64,000 nucleotides of DNA from Corydoras sp. C115. Taxonomy: Eukaryota > Chordata > Actinopteri > Siluriformes > Callichthyidae. The stretch covers positions 62,501 through 126,500 of the forward strand of contig JAFMOC010000727.1 in the NCBI GenBank assembly GCA_019802505.1. The letters run 5' to 3'. The notes beneath the pieces are model-generated. The model ran no database searches and had not been told where the DNA came from. It saw only the letters and a program-made list of their open reading frames with translations. Below, one piece after another: positions 1-10,234 of the stretch. The stretch's first letter is position 1. Each line of letters starts with the position of its first letter. Made by a program: the position numbers and the translations under genes.

Positions 1-685
1 CGGGGACGTGGAGACGGAGGAGACGAGCCGGGGACGTGGAGACGGAGGAGACGAGCCGGGGACGTGGAGACGGAGGGGACGAGCCGGGGACGTGGAGACG
101 GAGGAGACGTGGAGACGGAGGAGACGAGCCGGGGACGTGGAGACGGAGGAGACGAGCCGGGGACGTGGAGACGGAGGAGACGTGGAGACGGAGGAGACGA
201 GCCGGGGACGTGGAGACGGAGGAGACGAGCCGGGGACGTGGAGACGGAGGAGACGAGCCGGGGACGTGGAGACGGAGGAGACGAGCCGGGGACGTGGAGA
301 CGGAGGAGACGAGCCGGGGACGTGGAGACGGAGGAGACGAGCCGGGGACGTGGAGACGGAGGAGACGAGCCGGGGACGTGGAGACGGAGGAGACGAGCCG
401 GGGACGTGGAGACGGAGGGGACGAGCCGGGGGACGTGGAGACGGAGGAGGAGACGAGCCGGGGACGTGGAGACGGAGGAGACGAGCCGGGGACGTGGAGA
501 CGGAGGGGACGAGCCGGGGACGTGGAGACGGAGGAGACGTGGAGACGGAGGAGACGAGCCGGGGACGTGGAGACGGAGGAGACGAGCCGGGGACGTGGAG
601 ACGGAGGAGACGTGGAGACGGAGGAGACGAGCCGGGGACGTGGAGACGGAGGAGACGAGCCGGGGACGTGGAGACGGAGGAGACG
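1..685. repeat. GC-rich minisatellite, 17-bp and 28-bp units
   Basis: About 25 units. The core is the 17-mer GACGTGGAGACGGAGGA. Most units carry an extra 11-mer, GACGAGCCGGG, giving 28 bp; a minority lack it and are 17 bp. Single-base variants (GGGGAC for GGAGAC) and one unit with an extra GGA occur near 410-450. There are no stop codons in any forward frame, and 28 and 17 both shift the frame, so three overlapping Arg/Gly/Glu-rich open frames appear. These are repeat by-products, not genes. The array runs off the left edge of the window. Confidence 0.95.
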
Positions 686-775
686 TCTTTTCTTTACGGA
701 TCTCTCGTTTTGTCTGCGGCGGTTTGTTTTATTTATTTTGAAGTTTAGCGGCTTAATGAGATCCCAGAGGTCCCG

Positions 776-1010
776 ATGCGCCGAGCTACGAGAGACGGGC
801 GGGGGGGCGGACGGGGGGGGGACGGGGGGGCGGGGCGGACGGGGGGGGGGGCAGAAACGGATACGCTTGGAAAAAAGGAGGAAAACGCCTCGGCGGCGAC
901 GGGTGGGGGGGGGGGGGGGGGGGGGGGAGACAGACGGGCCGACGGAAATGTGAGGCCAAAAAAACCAGGGGCGTCGGCAAGAGAGAGAGGGGGGGGGGGG
1001 GGGGGGCAGA
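776..1010 (+). repeat. G-run cluster with G-quadruplex potential
   Basis: Successive runs of 7 to 22 guanines sit between short linkers, for example near 791-860, 902-927 and 988-1006. Four or more G3+ runs within short distance make intramolecular G-quadruplexes likely on the + strand. Run lengths of this kind are also prone to assembly and polymerase error, so exact lengths should not be trusted. Nothing coding is recognisable. Confidence 0.7.
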
Positions 1011-1059
1011 TAAGCCTCCCGAATAATGCCCTCATCACGGTCGCTACCAGAGCGACGCC

Positions 1060-1478
1060 CACAGGGGACTTTCAGAAGCGGGGAAATCCCGCAAATGCAC
1101 CTCCATCCCGCATCATTCCTAACATTCGGCCCAATTACCGCCAATTGCCCCATCGCTTTCCCAATGAGAAGAGCCGGTTCTAGATCGCTGGTTCCGCGAT
1201 AGGACGCCCGACTCCGCCCCCCCGACGAGTCCGCTGCCGAAATGTCTCCTCTCTTAAACATTCGAACCGCAGGAACGCCGACACAAACGTCTGCCGAGTC
1301 CCAGACCCCGGCGTCCACGACGGCGTCGAGCCACAGGAGACAGAGTGGTGTAAAGCACAGCGACGCAGGACTTTGGAGCATGTTTTGTGCTGGTGACACG
1401 TCATTGGTGTGTTGCCCCTGACGACGTCATGATCTCAAATCGGCGATCCAGCGCCTCACCGACAGATCTGATTGGATG
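1060..1478. other. Unique sequence, nothing recognised
   Basis: Mixed-composition single-copy DNA between the G-run cluster and the AT array. I see no repeat, splice pair or recognisable open frame. Confidence 0.5.
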
Positions 1479-2085
1479 ATTAAAATAAAATGAAATAAAA
1501 TTAAATAGCATAAAATAATATAAATAAATAAATAAAACAAAATGAAATAAAATTAAATAACATAAAACATAATAAAACAAAGTTAAATAAAAATAAATGA
1601 AAAAAATAAAACAAAATTAAATTAAATAAAATTAAATAACATAAAATTTAATAAAATAAAATTAAATTAAATTAAATTAAATTAAATTAAATTAAATAAC
1701 ATTAAATATAATAAAACAAAATATAATAAAACAAAATAAAATAAAATAAAATAAAATAAAATAAATTAAATTAAATTAAATTAAATTACATAAAATAAAA
1801 TAAAATAAAATAAAATTAAATAAAATAAAATAAAGAGTTCTCTAAATTGCCCCATATAGAGTGTGTCTGTGTGAGTGAGTGTGTGCCCAGCGATGGATTG
1901 GCGCCCTGTCCTGGGTGTATCTGCCCAGCGCCCGAGACGTTCTCCCCTGGATGGGCATGGGGAACCCCACCGCGACCCTAATAGAGGATAAAGCGGGAGA
2001 TAATGGATGAATGAATGAAAATAAAATAAAATTAAATTAAATAAAATAAAATAAAATTAAATTAAATTACATTTAATAAAAAAAC
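1479..2085. repeat. AT-rich pentanucleotide array (AAATA/AAATT)n
   Basis: Long stretches of TAAAA and TTAAA units run from 1479 to 1833 and resume from 2020 to 2085. The gap is filled by a 5'-truncated SINE, so the SINE either landed in a pre-existing array or the array grew from A-rich target sites on both sides. Units drift between AAATA, AAATT and AAACA. Confidence 0.9.
1835..2019 (+). mobile_element. V-SINE, 5'-truncated (3' half)
   Basis: The copy starts at the CTCTAAATTGCCCCATATAG segment and continues through the TG-rich spacer, the CAGCGATGGATTGGCGCCC block and the GATAATGGATGAATGAATGA tail. The tRNA head and V-core are missing, as expected for incomplete reverse transcription. It is embedded in the AT array, so a target-site duplication cannot be told from the array. 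Confidence 0.88.
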
Positions 2086-2121
2086 CTGACAGCTCCACCA
2101 TCTCTCCACCCGACTCGCTCC

Positions 2122-2135
2122 GTAACCATGGTTAC
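2122..2135. promoter_or_regulatory. Palindromic X-box-like motif
   Basis: GTAACCATGGTTAC is a perfect 14-bp palindrome that fits the RFX-factor X-box pattern GTNRCC-N-RGYAAC. It lies just upstream of the LINE relic and may be chance or part of that element. No function is claimed. Confidence 0.25.
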
Positions 2136-2194
2136 ATAATGGACTCCCATCTTAAACTCTCTGATCATGTGACCAAAACGGGTTCTCTCTGTAG

Positions 2195-2470
2195 AACATC
2201 AGGACGATCAGACCTTTCTTCACTGAGCATGTGACTCAGCTGTCATTCCAAGCCCTCAGCCTATCCCGGCTCCATTACTGCAATGAATTGCTTGCCGTTC
2301 TCCCAGCATGCACCATCAGGCCTCTAGAACTGATTCAAAACCCTGCAGCCCGACTCGTGTTCAACCACCCAAGTGAGGTCATGTGACTCCACCTCTCCTC
2401 TCTGATTGGCTCCCTGTAGCTGACTCTGATCTACAGGACGTTCTCTGGATCTGGCCCCTCTGACCTTCAC
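2195..2470 (+). pseudogene. L2-type LINE reverse-transcriptase C-terminal relic
   Basis: From 2195 the forward frame reads NIRTIRPFFTEH, then SRLHYCNELLAVLPAC at 2264 and IQNPAARLVF. These match the conserved C-terminal end of the reverse transcriptase of L2/Rex-like LINEs (SRLDYCNSL, LQNAAARLV). After a frameshift at about 2380 the reading continues as HVTPPLLSDWLPVA, matching the family HVTPLL-HWLPV motif, and then fades. The frameshift and substitutions show a dead 5'-truncated copy. The catalytic domain is absent. L2-type machinery is the expected helper for V-SINEs, but this fragment could not supply it. Confidence 0.8.
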
Positions 2471-3005
2471 CCTAGATTTTAAAACACACTCCAACTCGTT
2501 CACTACGTTCTAGTGGGGCAACCTCACGGTGGTGCTGACTCTCTGCTGATCAATGGTGGAACCATCTTCTCTAACGATGGGGTTCTAGGCCACATAGTTT
2601 AGAGTGTGCATCACCTTGTTCTAATCCTCACCTCGTGGCAACGTTTTGGTGGAAGGTTCTTCTTCGTTCTCACATCAGAACCACTTAAGACTCTCAGCAA
2701 TAATGCTTTCGTTAAAATCCCATCGTTAAAAAACCTTCCTTAAAGGTTTATAGCGGTGGGACGTCCCCGGGTGGAACATTTCCACCATGTTCGACCGTGG
2801 AACCCGACCGTGGAACCCGACCGTAGAACCCGGCTTTAGAACGCGATCTGAGAATCCGAGGCCGTCACCTGAGATCCGTCCCAAACTCCGGGATCCTTTT
2901 ATTATTTAATTTAATTTTATTTTATTTTTTTAGTGAAACTTCCACGAAGCCGGAAAGCCGAAACGCGTTCTCGCATGACTGCAACCGGAACCCTAAACAC
3001 CCGCT
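2471..3005. other. Probable LINE 3' remnant grading into unique sequence
   Basis: Up to about 2600 the sequence may be the decayed C-terminus and 3' UTR of the LINE relic, but no clear motif remains. Around 2795-2840 the phrase GTGGAACCCGACC recurs three times. An AT-rich stretch lies at 2898-2933. No gene is recognised. Confidence 0.35.
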
Positions 3006-3187
3006 TGTGGGGTCAGAGGTCAGGCTCCCGGCGGGCCGTGGACGGATCTTATTATTCGCATCGATCGCGTCTCAGCGACCGCAGCGCCGGATAGAGGCCA
3101 CGGGCGGCGCTGCGCCCCACGGTCCACGGCGGGGACGAGAGGAGAGCGCAGCCAGGTGGAAGAGAAGAGAGGGGAACCGAAACGAGA

Positions 3188-3206
3188 GCAAGAGAGAGAG
3201 AGAGAC

Positions 3207-3240
<34 letters not shown>

Positions 3241-3333
3241 GTTGTTGGACAGAGAGGAGAGAGACAGAGAGAGAGTCACAAGAGAGAGAGAGAGAGAGGA
3301 GAGAAGAGGGAGAGGGAGATCAGAGAGCGCGAG

Positions 3334-3387
<54 letters not shown>

Positions 3388-4012
3388 CAGAGAGGGGGGG
3401 GGGGGGGGGGGGGGGGGACAAAGAGAGAGAGAGAGAGACCTCGACGAGAGAGAGAGAGACAGAGAGACAGAGAGAGAGAGGGAAAGAGATCGAGAGAGAG
3501 AGAGAAGAGACACGAGAGAGAGGAGAGAGGAGAGAGAGAGGGGAGAGAGAGGACAGAGAGAGGAGTGAGGAGATTGGAGAGAGAGAGAGAGAGAGTCAAC
3601 AGACAGACAGAGAGAGAGACGAGGAGACAGAGAGAGAGAGAGAGGGAGAGACAGAGAGAGAGAGAGGGGGAGAGAGACCGACAGAGAGAGAGAGTGAGAC
3701 CAAGAGAGAGAGAAGAGAGAGACAGACAGTAGAGAGAGGAGAGGGAGAGACAGAGAGAGAGAGAGAGAGAGGGGGGAGAGAGAGAGGGGGAGAGAGAGAC
3801 AGAGGAGAAAGAGAGTGAGAGGAGGAGAGAGAGACAGAGAGTGAGACAGAGAGAGAGAGAGAGGAGAGAGAACGAAAAGAGAAAAAAGAGACAGAGAGAG
3901 AGGAGAGACGCAGTTGGCAAAATTGAGGTCCGTAGAGAGGCGAGAGAGAGTAAATGGAGAGCGAGTATGGAAAAGAGAGACAGACCCGAAGAGAGAGAGA
4001 GAGAGAGAGAGA
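3188..4012. repeat. Long polypurine GA/GACA array
   Basis: About 825 bp are almost entirely purine on the + strand: (GA)n with interspersed GAGACA and GAGAGG variants. A run of 24 G lies at about 3394-3417. Open frames on both strands (Arg/Glu-rich forward, Ser/Leu-rich reverse) are by-products. Mirror-symmetric polypurine of this length can adopt triplex (H-DNA). Confidence 0.93.
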
Positions 4013-4335
4013 GCAGCCAGAGCGGAAGGATAAAAGAAATCTTGATTTTATGGGGGAGCGTATTGATTTCGCCTCTCCTCCTGGGTTGCCAATGTGAGCC
4101 CCGTCTATTATTAGTTTAGAGACAAAGAAGCAGCATGTGCACAGCGAGACAGGCGAGAGAGCGAGGGCGAGCGAGCGAGCGAGCGAGGGCGAGCGAGTGT
4201 GGAAATAAAAAAGCAGGACGGGGAAATATGAAAGCGAGCGGGCCGTGCTCGCGGAAAGTGATTAAAGCGTATTAAAGCAGAACCGATTCGGGGAGCCGTC
4301 CGAGTTATAGAATTTTTCAATTACTTTAAACGTTA
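4013..4335. other. AT-rich island with homeodomain-like cores; possible conserved element
   Basis: Between the GA array and the next SINE lies non-repetitive DNA with short AT-rich cores (CTTGATTTTATGG, CGTATTGATTTCG, TCTATTATTAGTTTAG, GTGATTAAAGCGTATTAAAG), broken by a (GCGA)n tract at 4147-4195. The texture resembles vertebrate conserved non-coding elements. Only cross-species alignment could show this. Confidence 0.3.
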
Positions 4336-4504
4336 TTGATCAAAAAAAAAAAAAAAAACCGAACGAACGAACATTCCGGACGGGTCCTCGTCTCGTTTGG
4401 GGAAATTCACGCCGAAGAAAACGAGGACTTCAACTCTGACAGAAGTTCAATCCGCCCCCAATCCATACCGTTAGCGCGCAATAAACACAACTCTGCTGCT
4501 ACAG

Positions 4505-4828
4505 CCATCCATTATCTCACGCTTTATCCTCTATTAGGGTCGCGGGGGGGGGGAAGGGGGGTTCCCCATGTCCATCCAGGGGAGAACGTCAGATACTCCC
4601 AGGACAGGGCGCCAATCTATCGCTTGACACACTCTATATGGGGCAATTTGGAGCATTCAGTTCACCTTGAATCCACGTTTTTGGACTGTGGGAGGAAACC
4701 GGAGAACCCGGAGGAAACCCACGCGGACACGGGGAGGACATGGAAACCCCACCCGGATTGGGATTCGAACCGGGAATCGAACCGGCGCTCAGAGGAGAAC
4801 ATGCCAAACTCTAAACCACCGCTGCTCC
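4505..4828 (-). mobile_element. V-SINE, near full length, diverged
   Basis: In the + strand direction it begins with the inverted tail (CCATCCATTATCTCACGC) and ends with the inverted tRNA head (AACATGCCAAACTC). The B-box region is duplicated (CGAACCGGGAATCGAACCGG), a small internal repeat not seen in other copies. Confidence 0.9.
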
Positions 4829-5051
4829 ATCAGATGATGTGTAAACGGGGATTTAATACGGAATTATAAAAGTTGTGGCAACCGTTGTTTATTAGAAGAG
4901 TACAGTAGATCAGTTTCTATATGTCTCTTAATACGTGCAAACTATGTCGTTTACAAATCGCTCCTTAAATCTGATTGGCCAAGCCGTGTGACATCATTAA
5001 TTGGTAACATGTGACATAGTGTTTGATATACAATACATTATTTTAAATCAT
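4829..5051. other. Unique AT-rich sequence
   Basis: Nothing is recognised between two SINE insertions. The last 13 bases before the next element form the left target-site duplication. Confidence 0.4.
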
Positions 5052-5064
5052 AAAATACAGATTA

Positions 5065-5418
5065 ATGCGGCACGGTGGCTTAGTGGTTTAGCACGTTCTC
5101 CTCTCAGCACTAGGGATTCCCGGTTCGAATCCCCATCTGGGTGGAGTTTCCATGTTCTCCCCGTGTCTGCGTGGGTTTCCTCCGGGTTCTCCGGTTTCCT
5201 CCCACAGTCCAAAAACATGGATCAAGTCAATTGAATTCTCAAAATTGCCCCATATAGAGTGTGTCTGTGTGAGTGAGTGTGTGCCCAGCGATGGATTGGC
5301 GCCCTGTCCTGGGTCTATCTGCCGGCGGCCCGGGACGTTCTCCCCTGGATGGGCATGGGGAACCCCCCCCCCCCCGCGACCCTAATAGAGGATAAAGCGG
5401 AAGATAATGAATGAATGA
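5065..5418 (+). mobile_element. V-SINE, full length, with 13-bp TSD
   Basis: A complete copy: head GCGGCACGGTGGCTTAGTGG (A box), B box GGTTCGAATCCCC, V-core, TG spacer and tail ending GATAATGAATGAATG. It is flanked by perfect 13-bp direct repeats AAAATACAGATTA at 5052-5064 and 5419-5431, direct proof of target-primed retroposition. It carries the young-subfamily signature GATCAAGTCAATTGAATTCTC, but with CACGTTCTCC in the head. The tail C-run is 13 long. Confidence 0.97.
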
Positions 5419-5431
5419 AAAATACAGATTA

Positions 5432-6405
5432 TTATAAACAGAGATCGGCACTAAACCTGTTACACTGTTTACAAACTGCCTTCTGTCATTTGGCCACCAG
5501 AGGGCAGCGTTTGTTACTCAGAAATCAGTGTTCACGTTATAAACGGGACTAGATGACGTCGCGGAGGAGCACATTATTAACGATTTCGCCTTTTAACGAA
5601 CGCATTTGTGAATCAGAGCTTGTTGTTTTTATTACAGTGAGTTTGTAAGTGTTTTATTAAAGCGATCAGACTCTCGAGGTCGTGTATTATTGTGAATAAA
5701 TCACGTAAAGAGGTCGCACTGCACTCACCCAAATGTCGGGACTCGTCACTCGTCTTCCTGGGGATTTATTCGGAATAAAGCCACGCCCCCTCGCACCGCT
5801 CTGCTTTAATAATAATGGATTAGTTCTTAATTTAGTGTACCGAGAGTGCCATGCCGGTCCCCCCCTCTGATTTATGAGCGTTAAAAGGGCAAGTGTGTGT
5901 GTGTGGTGTGTGTGTGTGTGAGGCGGCAGGGTGCCCCTGGCAGGTGGAACTCAGCAGTGTGTGTTAAGTGTGTGTCTGGTTGGAGTTGTTGGGATTAGCG
6001 GGAGATTAGGGTTGTGATTACACAACATCTTCGCTCTAATGATCCGCACTGTTTGTCCGGCTTATCGTGCCTGCTGCACCCGAACCGTGCGGCGCGAGAT
6101 AACGCTCCACATACTCCACCCACCCCCACCCTCACCCCCCACCCCCCCAACACAATGGCACAAAGACAGAGAGAAGGGCACGGGGGCGGCGCCAAACCAG
6201 GCGTCGGGGAACCGGCCAAGCTCTGTAAGAAAATGCCAACGTGCTGCCATCAGTGCACGAGCCAAAATCTACCACTGGCATACTTTACCCATGATGCACC
6301 GGGTACACTGTGCTACCGCGCACACGCCCCACCCGCCCCGCTGCGTTTTGGGGATACGGCGTGGCGTGCACCTCGGATAACGGAGAGCAGGGCACAAGCT
6401 GGAAC
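5432..6405. other. Unique region with a short TG run
   Basis: Mostly single-copy. AAACTGCCTTCTGTCATTTGG at 5473 onward (with following sequence) resembles a segment near 55,690-55,760, so 5460-5560 may belong to an unnamed dispersed repeat. A (TG)n run lies at 5893-5920. Small Pro-rich frames near 6000-6400 have no recognisable domain. Confidence 0.4.
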
Positions 6406-6537
6406 TTCCATCCATCCATCCATTATCTTCTGCTTTATCATGTACTAGGGTCAAGGCGGGGGGAGGTGGGGTTCCTCATGCCCATCCAGGGGAGAACGTT
6501 TTGGGCGCTGGGCAGGTACATCCAGGACAGGGCCCCA
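6406..6537 (-). mobile_element. V-SINE, 3' portion only
   Basis: The inverted tail (CATCCATTATCTTCTGC), the G-rich tract and the GCCCATCCAGGGGAGAACG block are present. The copy stops after GGACAGGGCC, so the TG spacer, V-core and tRNA head are missing. Confidence 0.85.
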
Positions 6538-6549
6538 GGATGATCTATC

Positions 6550-7258
6550 AATCTATCTATTGGGGTCTTGGGGTGTTGAGGTCTTGAGGTGTTGAGGTAT
6601 TGAGATCTTGGGGTCTTAAGGTCTTGTGGTCTTGGGATGTTGGGGTCTTGGGATAATGGGATGTTGAGGTCTTGGGGTCTTAAGGTCTTGAGGTATTGGT
6701 GTGTTGAGGTCTTGGGGTGTTGAGGTCATGTGGTCTTGGTGTGTTGAGGTCTTGGGCTCTTAAGGTCTTAAGGTCTTGGGATGTTGGGGTCTTAAGGTCT
6801 TGAGGTCTTGGGGTAATGTTATGTTGAGGTCTTGAGGTGTTGTGGTCTTGGGGTGTTGAGGTCTTGAGATGTTGGTGTGTTGAGGTTTGGGTGTTGAGGT
6901 CTTGTGGTCTTGGTGTGTTGAGGTCTTGTGGTTTGGGGTGTTGAGGTCTTGGGGTATTGAGGTCTTGGGGTGTTGAGGTCTTGAGGTGTTGGGGTCTTGA
7001 AGTTTAAGGTTTGAGGTGTTGAGGTCATTGAGTGTTGAGGTCTTGAGATGCTGGGGTCTTGAAGTTTGAGGTGTTGAGGTTTGAGGTGTTGAGGTCATTG
7101 AGTGTTGAGGTCTTGAGATGTTGGGGTCTTGAAGTTTGAGGTTTGAGGTGTTGAGGTCATTGAGTGTTGAGGTCTTGAGATGCTGGGGTCTTGAAGTTTG
7201 AGGTGTTGAGGTTTGAGGTGTTGAGGTCATTGAGTGTTGAGGTCTTGGGGTGTTGGGT
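6550..7258. repeat. G/T-rich octamer-based minisatellite
   Basis: About 700 bp are built from GGTCTTGA, GGTGTTGA and GGTCTTGG 8-mers in irregular order. From about 7010 a larger block with GAGGTCATTGAGTGTTGAGG recurs three times at 60-80-bp spacing, giving a higher-order level. The minus strand is free of stops (Gln/Pro/Thr-rich, up to 248 codons), again because of the repeat. Confidence 0.9.
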
Positions 7259-7462
7259 CTGTGGCATGGCAAGGGGCCCAAAACGCCCCTGAAATCCTCC
7301 AGGTTCTCCATCTGAGGAACCTGAGAGAACGTTTCCCCCGAATAAAGAGAGAGAGGCAGAGAGAGAGACAGAGAGATACTATTGAATCTACTCTGAGGTA
7401 TTAGCCAGATGCCTGTAGGTGCGTCACGCTGACCCTTCCCGCTGTAGCATCCACCCACACAC

Positions 7463-7496
<34 letters not shown>

Positions 7497-7911
7497 ACAC
7501 ACACACACAGTCACATTAACCCACGTCCACAGCGCCGGAGGCAGAGCCTCTCATCGCTCTGAGTTTAATACCCCTCGGGGGGGGGGGGGGGTGTGCTATA
7601 TGTGGAGCAGATGTGCATCCGCCGACCTCCACCGTGCACCCCCCGTCCTGTGCACCCCCCCCGTCGGTTGCTCCGCCCGGACCCCCCGGTGTGCCCGCCG
7701 CGGATGCTGTGTGTATATCAGTTTCTGTGTGAGTGTCCCTCTCCTTGCCGCCGCCGCCGCGCCGCCGCCGTGCTCTCCCCATTACGAGGTCGATTAAGTC
7801 ACTAATCCCCCAAATACACGCGTCCAAACAGCCGGGGGAGCGAGGCGCTCACGGGGAACACGGCTGGGGGCCTTCTGACACGCCTCCTGGGCTAAGCCTG
7901 CACTGACACTG
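7259..7911. other. Unique sequence with CA, poly-G and GCC runs
   Basis: It contains a (CA)n run with TCA interruptions (7451-7512), a run of about 14 G at 7577-7590 and a (GCC)n stretch at 7748-7772. No gene is recognised. CTGAGGAACCTGAGAGAACG around 7312 is not repeated nearby. Confidence 0.4.
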
Positions 7912-8270
7912 CACTGTGTGTGTGTGTGAGAGAGAGTGTGTGTGTGTGTGAGAGAGTGTGAGAGTGTGTGTGAGAGAGTGTGTGAGTGTGAGAGTGTATG
8001 CGTGTGTGAGAGTGTGAGAGTGTGAGTGTGAGAGTGTATGCGTGTGTGAGAGTGTGAGTGTGAGTATTTATATCTGTGTGAGTGTGAGAGTGTATGTGTG
8101 TGTGAGAGTGTGAGTGTGTGTGTGTGAGTGTGAGTATGTCTGTCTGTGTGTGTGTGTGTGTGTGTGTGAGAGTGTGTGTGAGTGTGTGTGTCAGTGTGAG
8201 AGTGTATGCGGGTGTGAGAGTGTGAGTGTGTGTGTGTGAGTGTGAGTATTTATATCTGTGTGTGTGTGTG

Positions 8271-8310
<40 letters not shown>

Positions 8311-8393
8311 TGTGTGTGTGTGAGTGTGTGTGTGAGTGTGAGTGTGTATGCGTGTGTGTGAGTGTGTGTGAGTGTGAGTATTTATATCTGTGT

Positions 8394-8438
<45 letters not shown>

Positions 8439-8641
8439 TGTGTGTGAGTGTGTGTGTGTGAGTGTGTGTGTGAGTGTGAGAGTGTATGCGTGTGTGAGAG
8501 TGTGAGTGTGTGTGTGTGAGTGTGAGTATTTATATCTGTGTGTGTGTGTGAGTGTGAGTGTGTGTGTGTGAGTGTGTGTGTGAGTGTGAGTGTGTATGCG
8601 TGTGTGTGAGTGTGTGTGAGTGTGAGTATTTATATCTGTGT

Positions 8642-8684
<43 letters not shown>

Positions 8685-8866
8685 TGTGTGTGAGTGTGTG
8701 TGTGTGAGTGTGTGTGTGTGTGTGTGTGAGTGTGTGTGTGTTTGAGAGAGTGTTTGTGAGTGTGTGTGTGTGTGTGTGAGTGTGAGTATGTCTGTCTGTG
8801 TGTGTGTGAGTGTGTGTGGTGTGTGTGTGTGTGTGTATGAGTGTGTCTGTGTATATGTGTGAGTGT
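7912..8866. repeat. TG/GAG array with higher-order blocks
   Basis: Nearly 1 kb of TGTGTG and GAGTG/GAGAG units. A distinctive block, TATTTATATCTG, occurs at 8065, 8247, 8379, 8527 and 8627. The 8247/8379 and 8527/8627 pairs share context (TGAGTGTGTATGCGTG before the second member), so a segment of about 250-280 bp was duplicated within the array. The reverse strand encodes only His/Thr-rich repeat frames. Confidence 0.93.
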
Positions 8867-8872
8867 GATGCC

Positions 8873-9096
8873 ACAAAAAAAATGTATTCAAGGTAAATCA
8901 AATGCTCTAAATTGCCCCATATAGTGTGTGTGTGTGTGTGTGTGTGAGTGAGTGTGTGTCCAGCGATAGATTGCCCCCCTGTCCTGGGTGTATCTGCCCA
9001 GCACCCGAAACGTTCTCCCCTGGATGGGCATGGGGAACCCCCCCCCCTCCTCTCCCTATGGCCCTAGTAGAGGACAAAGCAGAAGATCATGAATAT
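8873..9096 (+). mobile_element. V-SINE, 5'-truncated, older subfamily
   Basis: It starts inside the end of the V-core (ATTCAAGGTAAAT) and runs to a decayed tail (GAAGATCATGAAT). The TG spacer adjoins the TG array just upstream in sequence type but is a separate run. The older-type ATTCAAGGTAAAT signature is present. Confidence 0.85.
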
Positions 9097-9112
9097 ATTG
9101 TATTGAATAAAC

Positions 9113-9298
9113 AGTGGCTTAGTGGTTTGGCATGTTCTCCTCTCAGCACTGAGGATTCCAGGTTCGAATCCCCATCTGGGTGGACTTTCCATGTTCTCCC
9201 CGTGTCCGCATGGGTTTCCTCCTTGTTCTCTGGTTTCCTCCCACAGTCCAAAAACATGGATTCAAGGTAAATGGAATGCTCCAAATTGCCCCATATAG
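9113..9298 (+). mobile_element. V-SINE, 5' half, 3'-truncated
   Basis: The A box (GTGGCTTAGTGG), B box (GGTTCGAATCC) and V-core are intact. The copy ends at CCCCATATAG and continues into a short AT run. With the preceding entry this gives two incomplete copies in direct order only 16 bp apart. Confidence 0.88.
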
Positions 9299-9827
9299 TA
9301 TATAATATATATATTTTTTATCCATAATTTAAATGAATATAAATGAAGTGCATCCCGCATTGGAACGCCGATGCTGTGTAAATGGCAGATGAAGGCGATC
9401 CAGTTGAAAAGCCTTAAATCGGCGTTGGTCGGGCAGTCCCCCCCCCCCCCCCCATCGCCCCTCCCTCATGTCTCCGTGATCCTCCCAAACCCCCCGGATG
9501 CCAGCTGCTGGGGTGGCGCGGGGCCCCTCGCTCGCACGCCGCGGCGGAACCACACGCCTGGCAGAGCGCTCGCTCTCGTCCGCGGCCGAACGGCCAAATC
9601 TCCCAGCATTCCCAGCTGTTCGCCATTTTACAGCCTCGTTAGTGAGTCTAATAGCACTCCAAATACCCCCCCCTCCCCCCCCTCCCCCCCCCGAGCCAAA
9701 ACGGACCGAGAGGCGCTAGAGTGCACCTCATTCTGCTGTCAGCTCTCTCGCCCACTCTCTCTCTCTCTCTCTGGACCCCGGTGCTCAGATCTATGAGGTC
9801 ATTAAAGGTCAAACGCAGAACGGCATG
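9299..9827. other. Unique sequence, C-runs and CT run
   Basis: AT-rich stretch 9300-9420 (ATAATTTAAATGAATATAAA, GGCAGATGAAGGCGATCC) has the look of a conserved element but is untested. Poly-C tracts lie at about 9438-9454 and 9665-9692, and a CT run at about 9755-9771. No open frame is convincing. Confidence 0.35.
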
Positions 9828-10187
9828 GGCGGCACGGTGGCTTAGTGGTTTGGCATGTTCTCCTCTCAGCTCTAGGGATTCCCGGTTCGAATCCCCATCT
9901 GGGTGGAGTTTCCATGTCCTCCCCGTGTCCGCGTGGGTTTCCTCCGGGTTCTCCAGTTTCCTCCCACAGTCCAAAAACATGGATCGAATCAACAGAGTTC
10001 TCCAAATTGCCCCATGTAGAGTGTGTGTGTGTGTGAGTGAGTGTGTGTGTGCCCAGTGATAGATTGCCCCCCCTGTCCTGGGTGTATCTGCCCAGCGCCC
10101 GAAACGTTCTCCCCTGGATGGACATGGAACCCCCCCCCCCCCCCCGACACCCTAGTAGAGAATAAAGCGGAAGATAATGAATGAATG
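9828..10187 (+). mobile_element. V-SINE, full length, young subfamily
   Basis: Head GGCGGCACGGTGGCTTAGTGG to tail GATAATGAATGAATG. The spacer TG run is expanded and the tail C-run is about 17 long. It shows the TTTCCATG core state typical of recent copies. No clean TSD was found. Confidence 0.95.
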
Positions 10188-10234
10188 TTAACAATTTTAA
10201 TTTATTTAATTTATTAAAGCATTGAATGCAGGCA

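Noticed and set aside
776..1010. Exact lengths of G and C runs as biological signals
   Set aside because: Long homopolymers are error-prone in sequencing and assembly, so only their presence is reported.
5065..5140. tRNA gene suggested by A and B boxes
   Set aside because: The boxes belong to SINE heads. They are followed by the V-core, cannot form a proper cloverleaf with acceptor pairing, and recur in dozens of copies.
6760..7506. 248-codon Gln/Pro/Thr frame on the minus strand
   Set aside because: It coincides with the octamer array and then a CA run. Composition follows the repeat unit.
8382..8901. His/Thr-rich minus-strand frames
   Set aside because: Direct translation of TG/GAG repeats.
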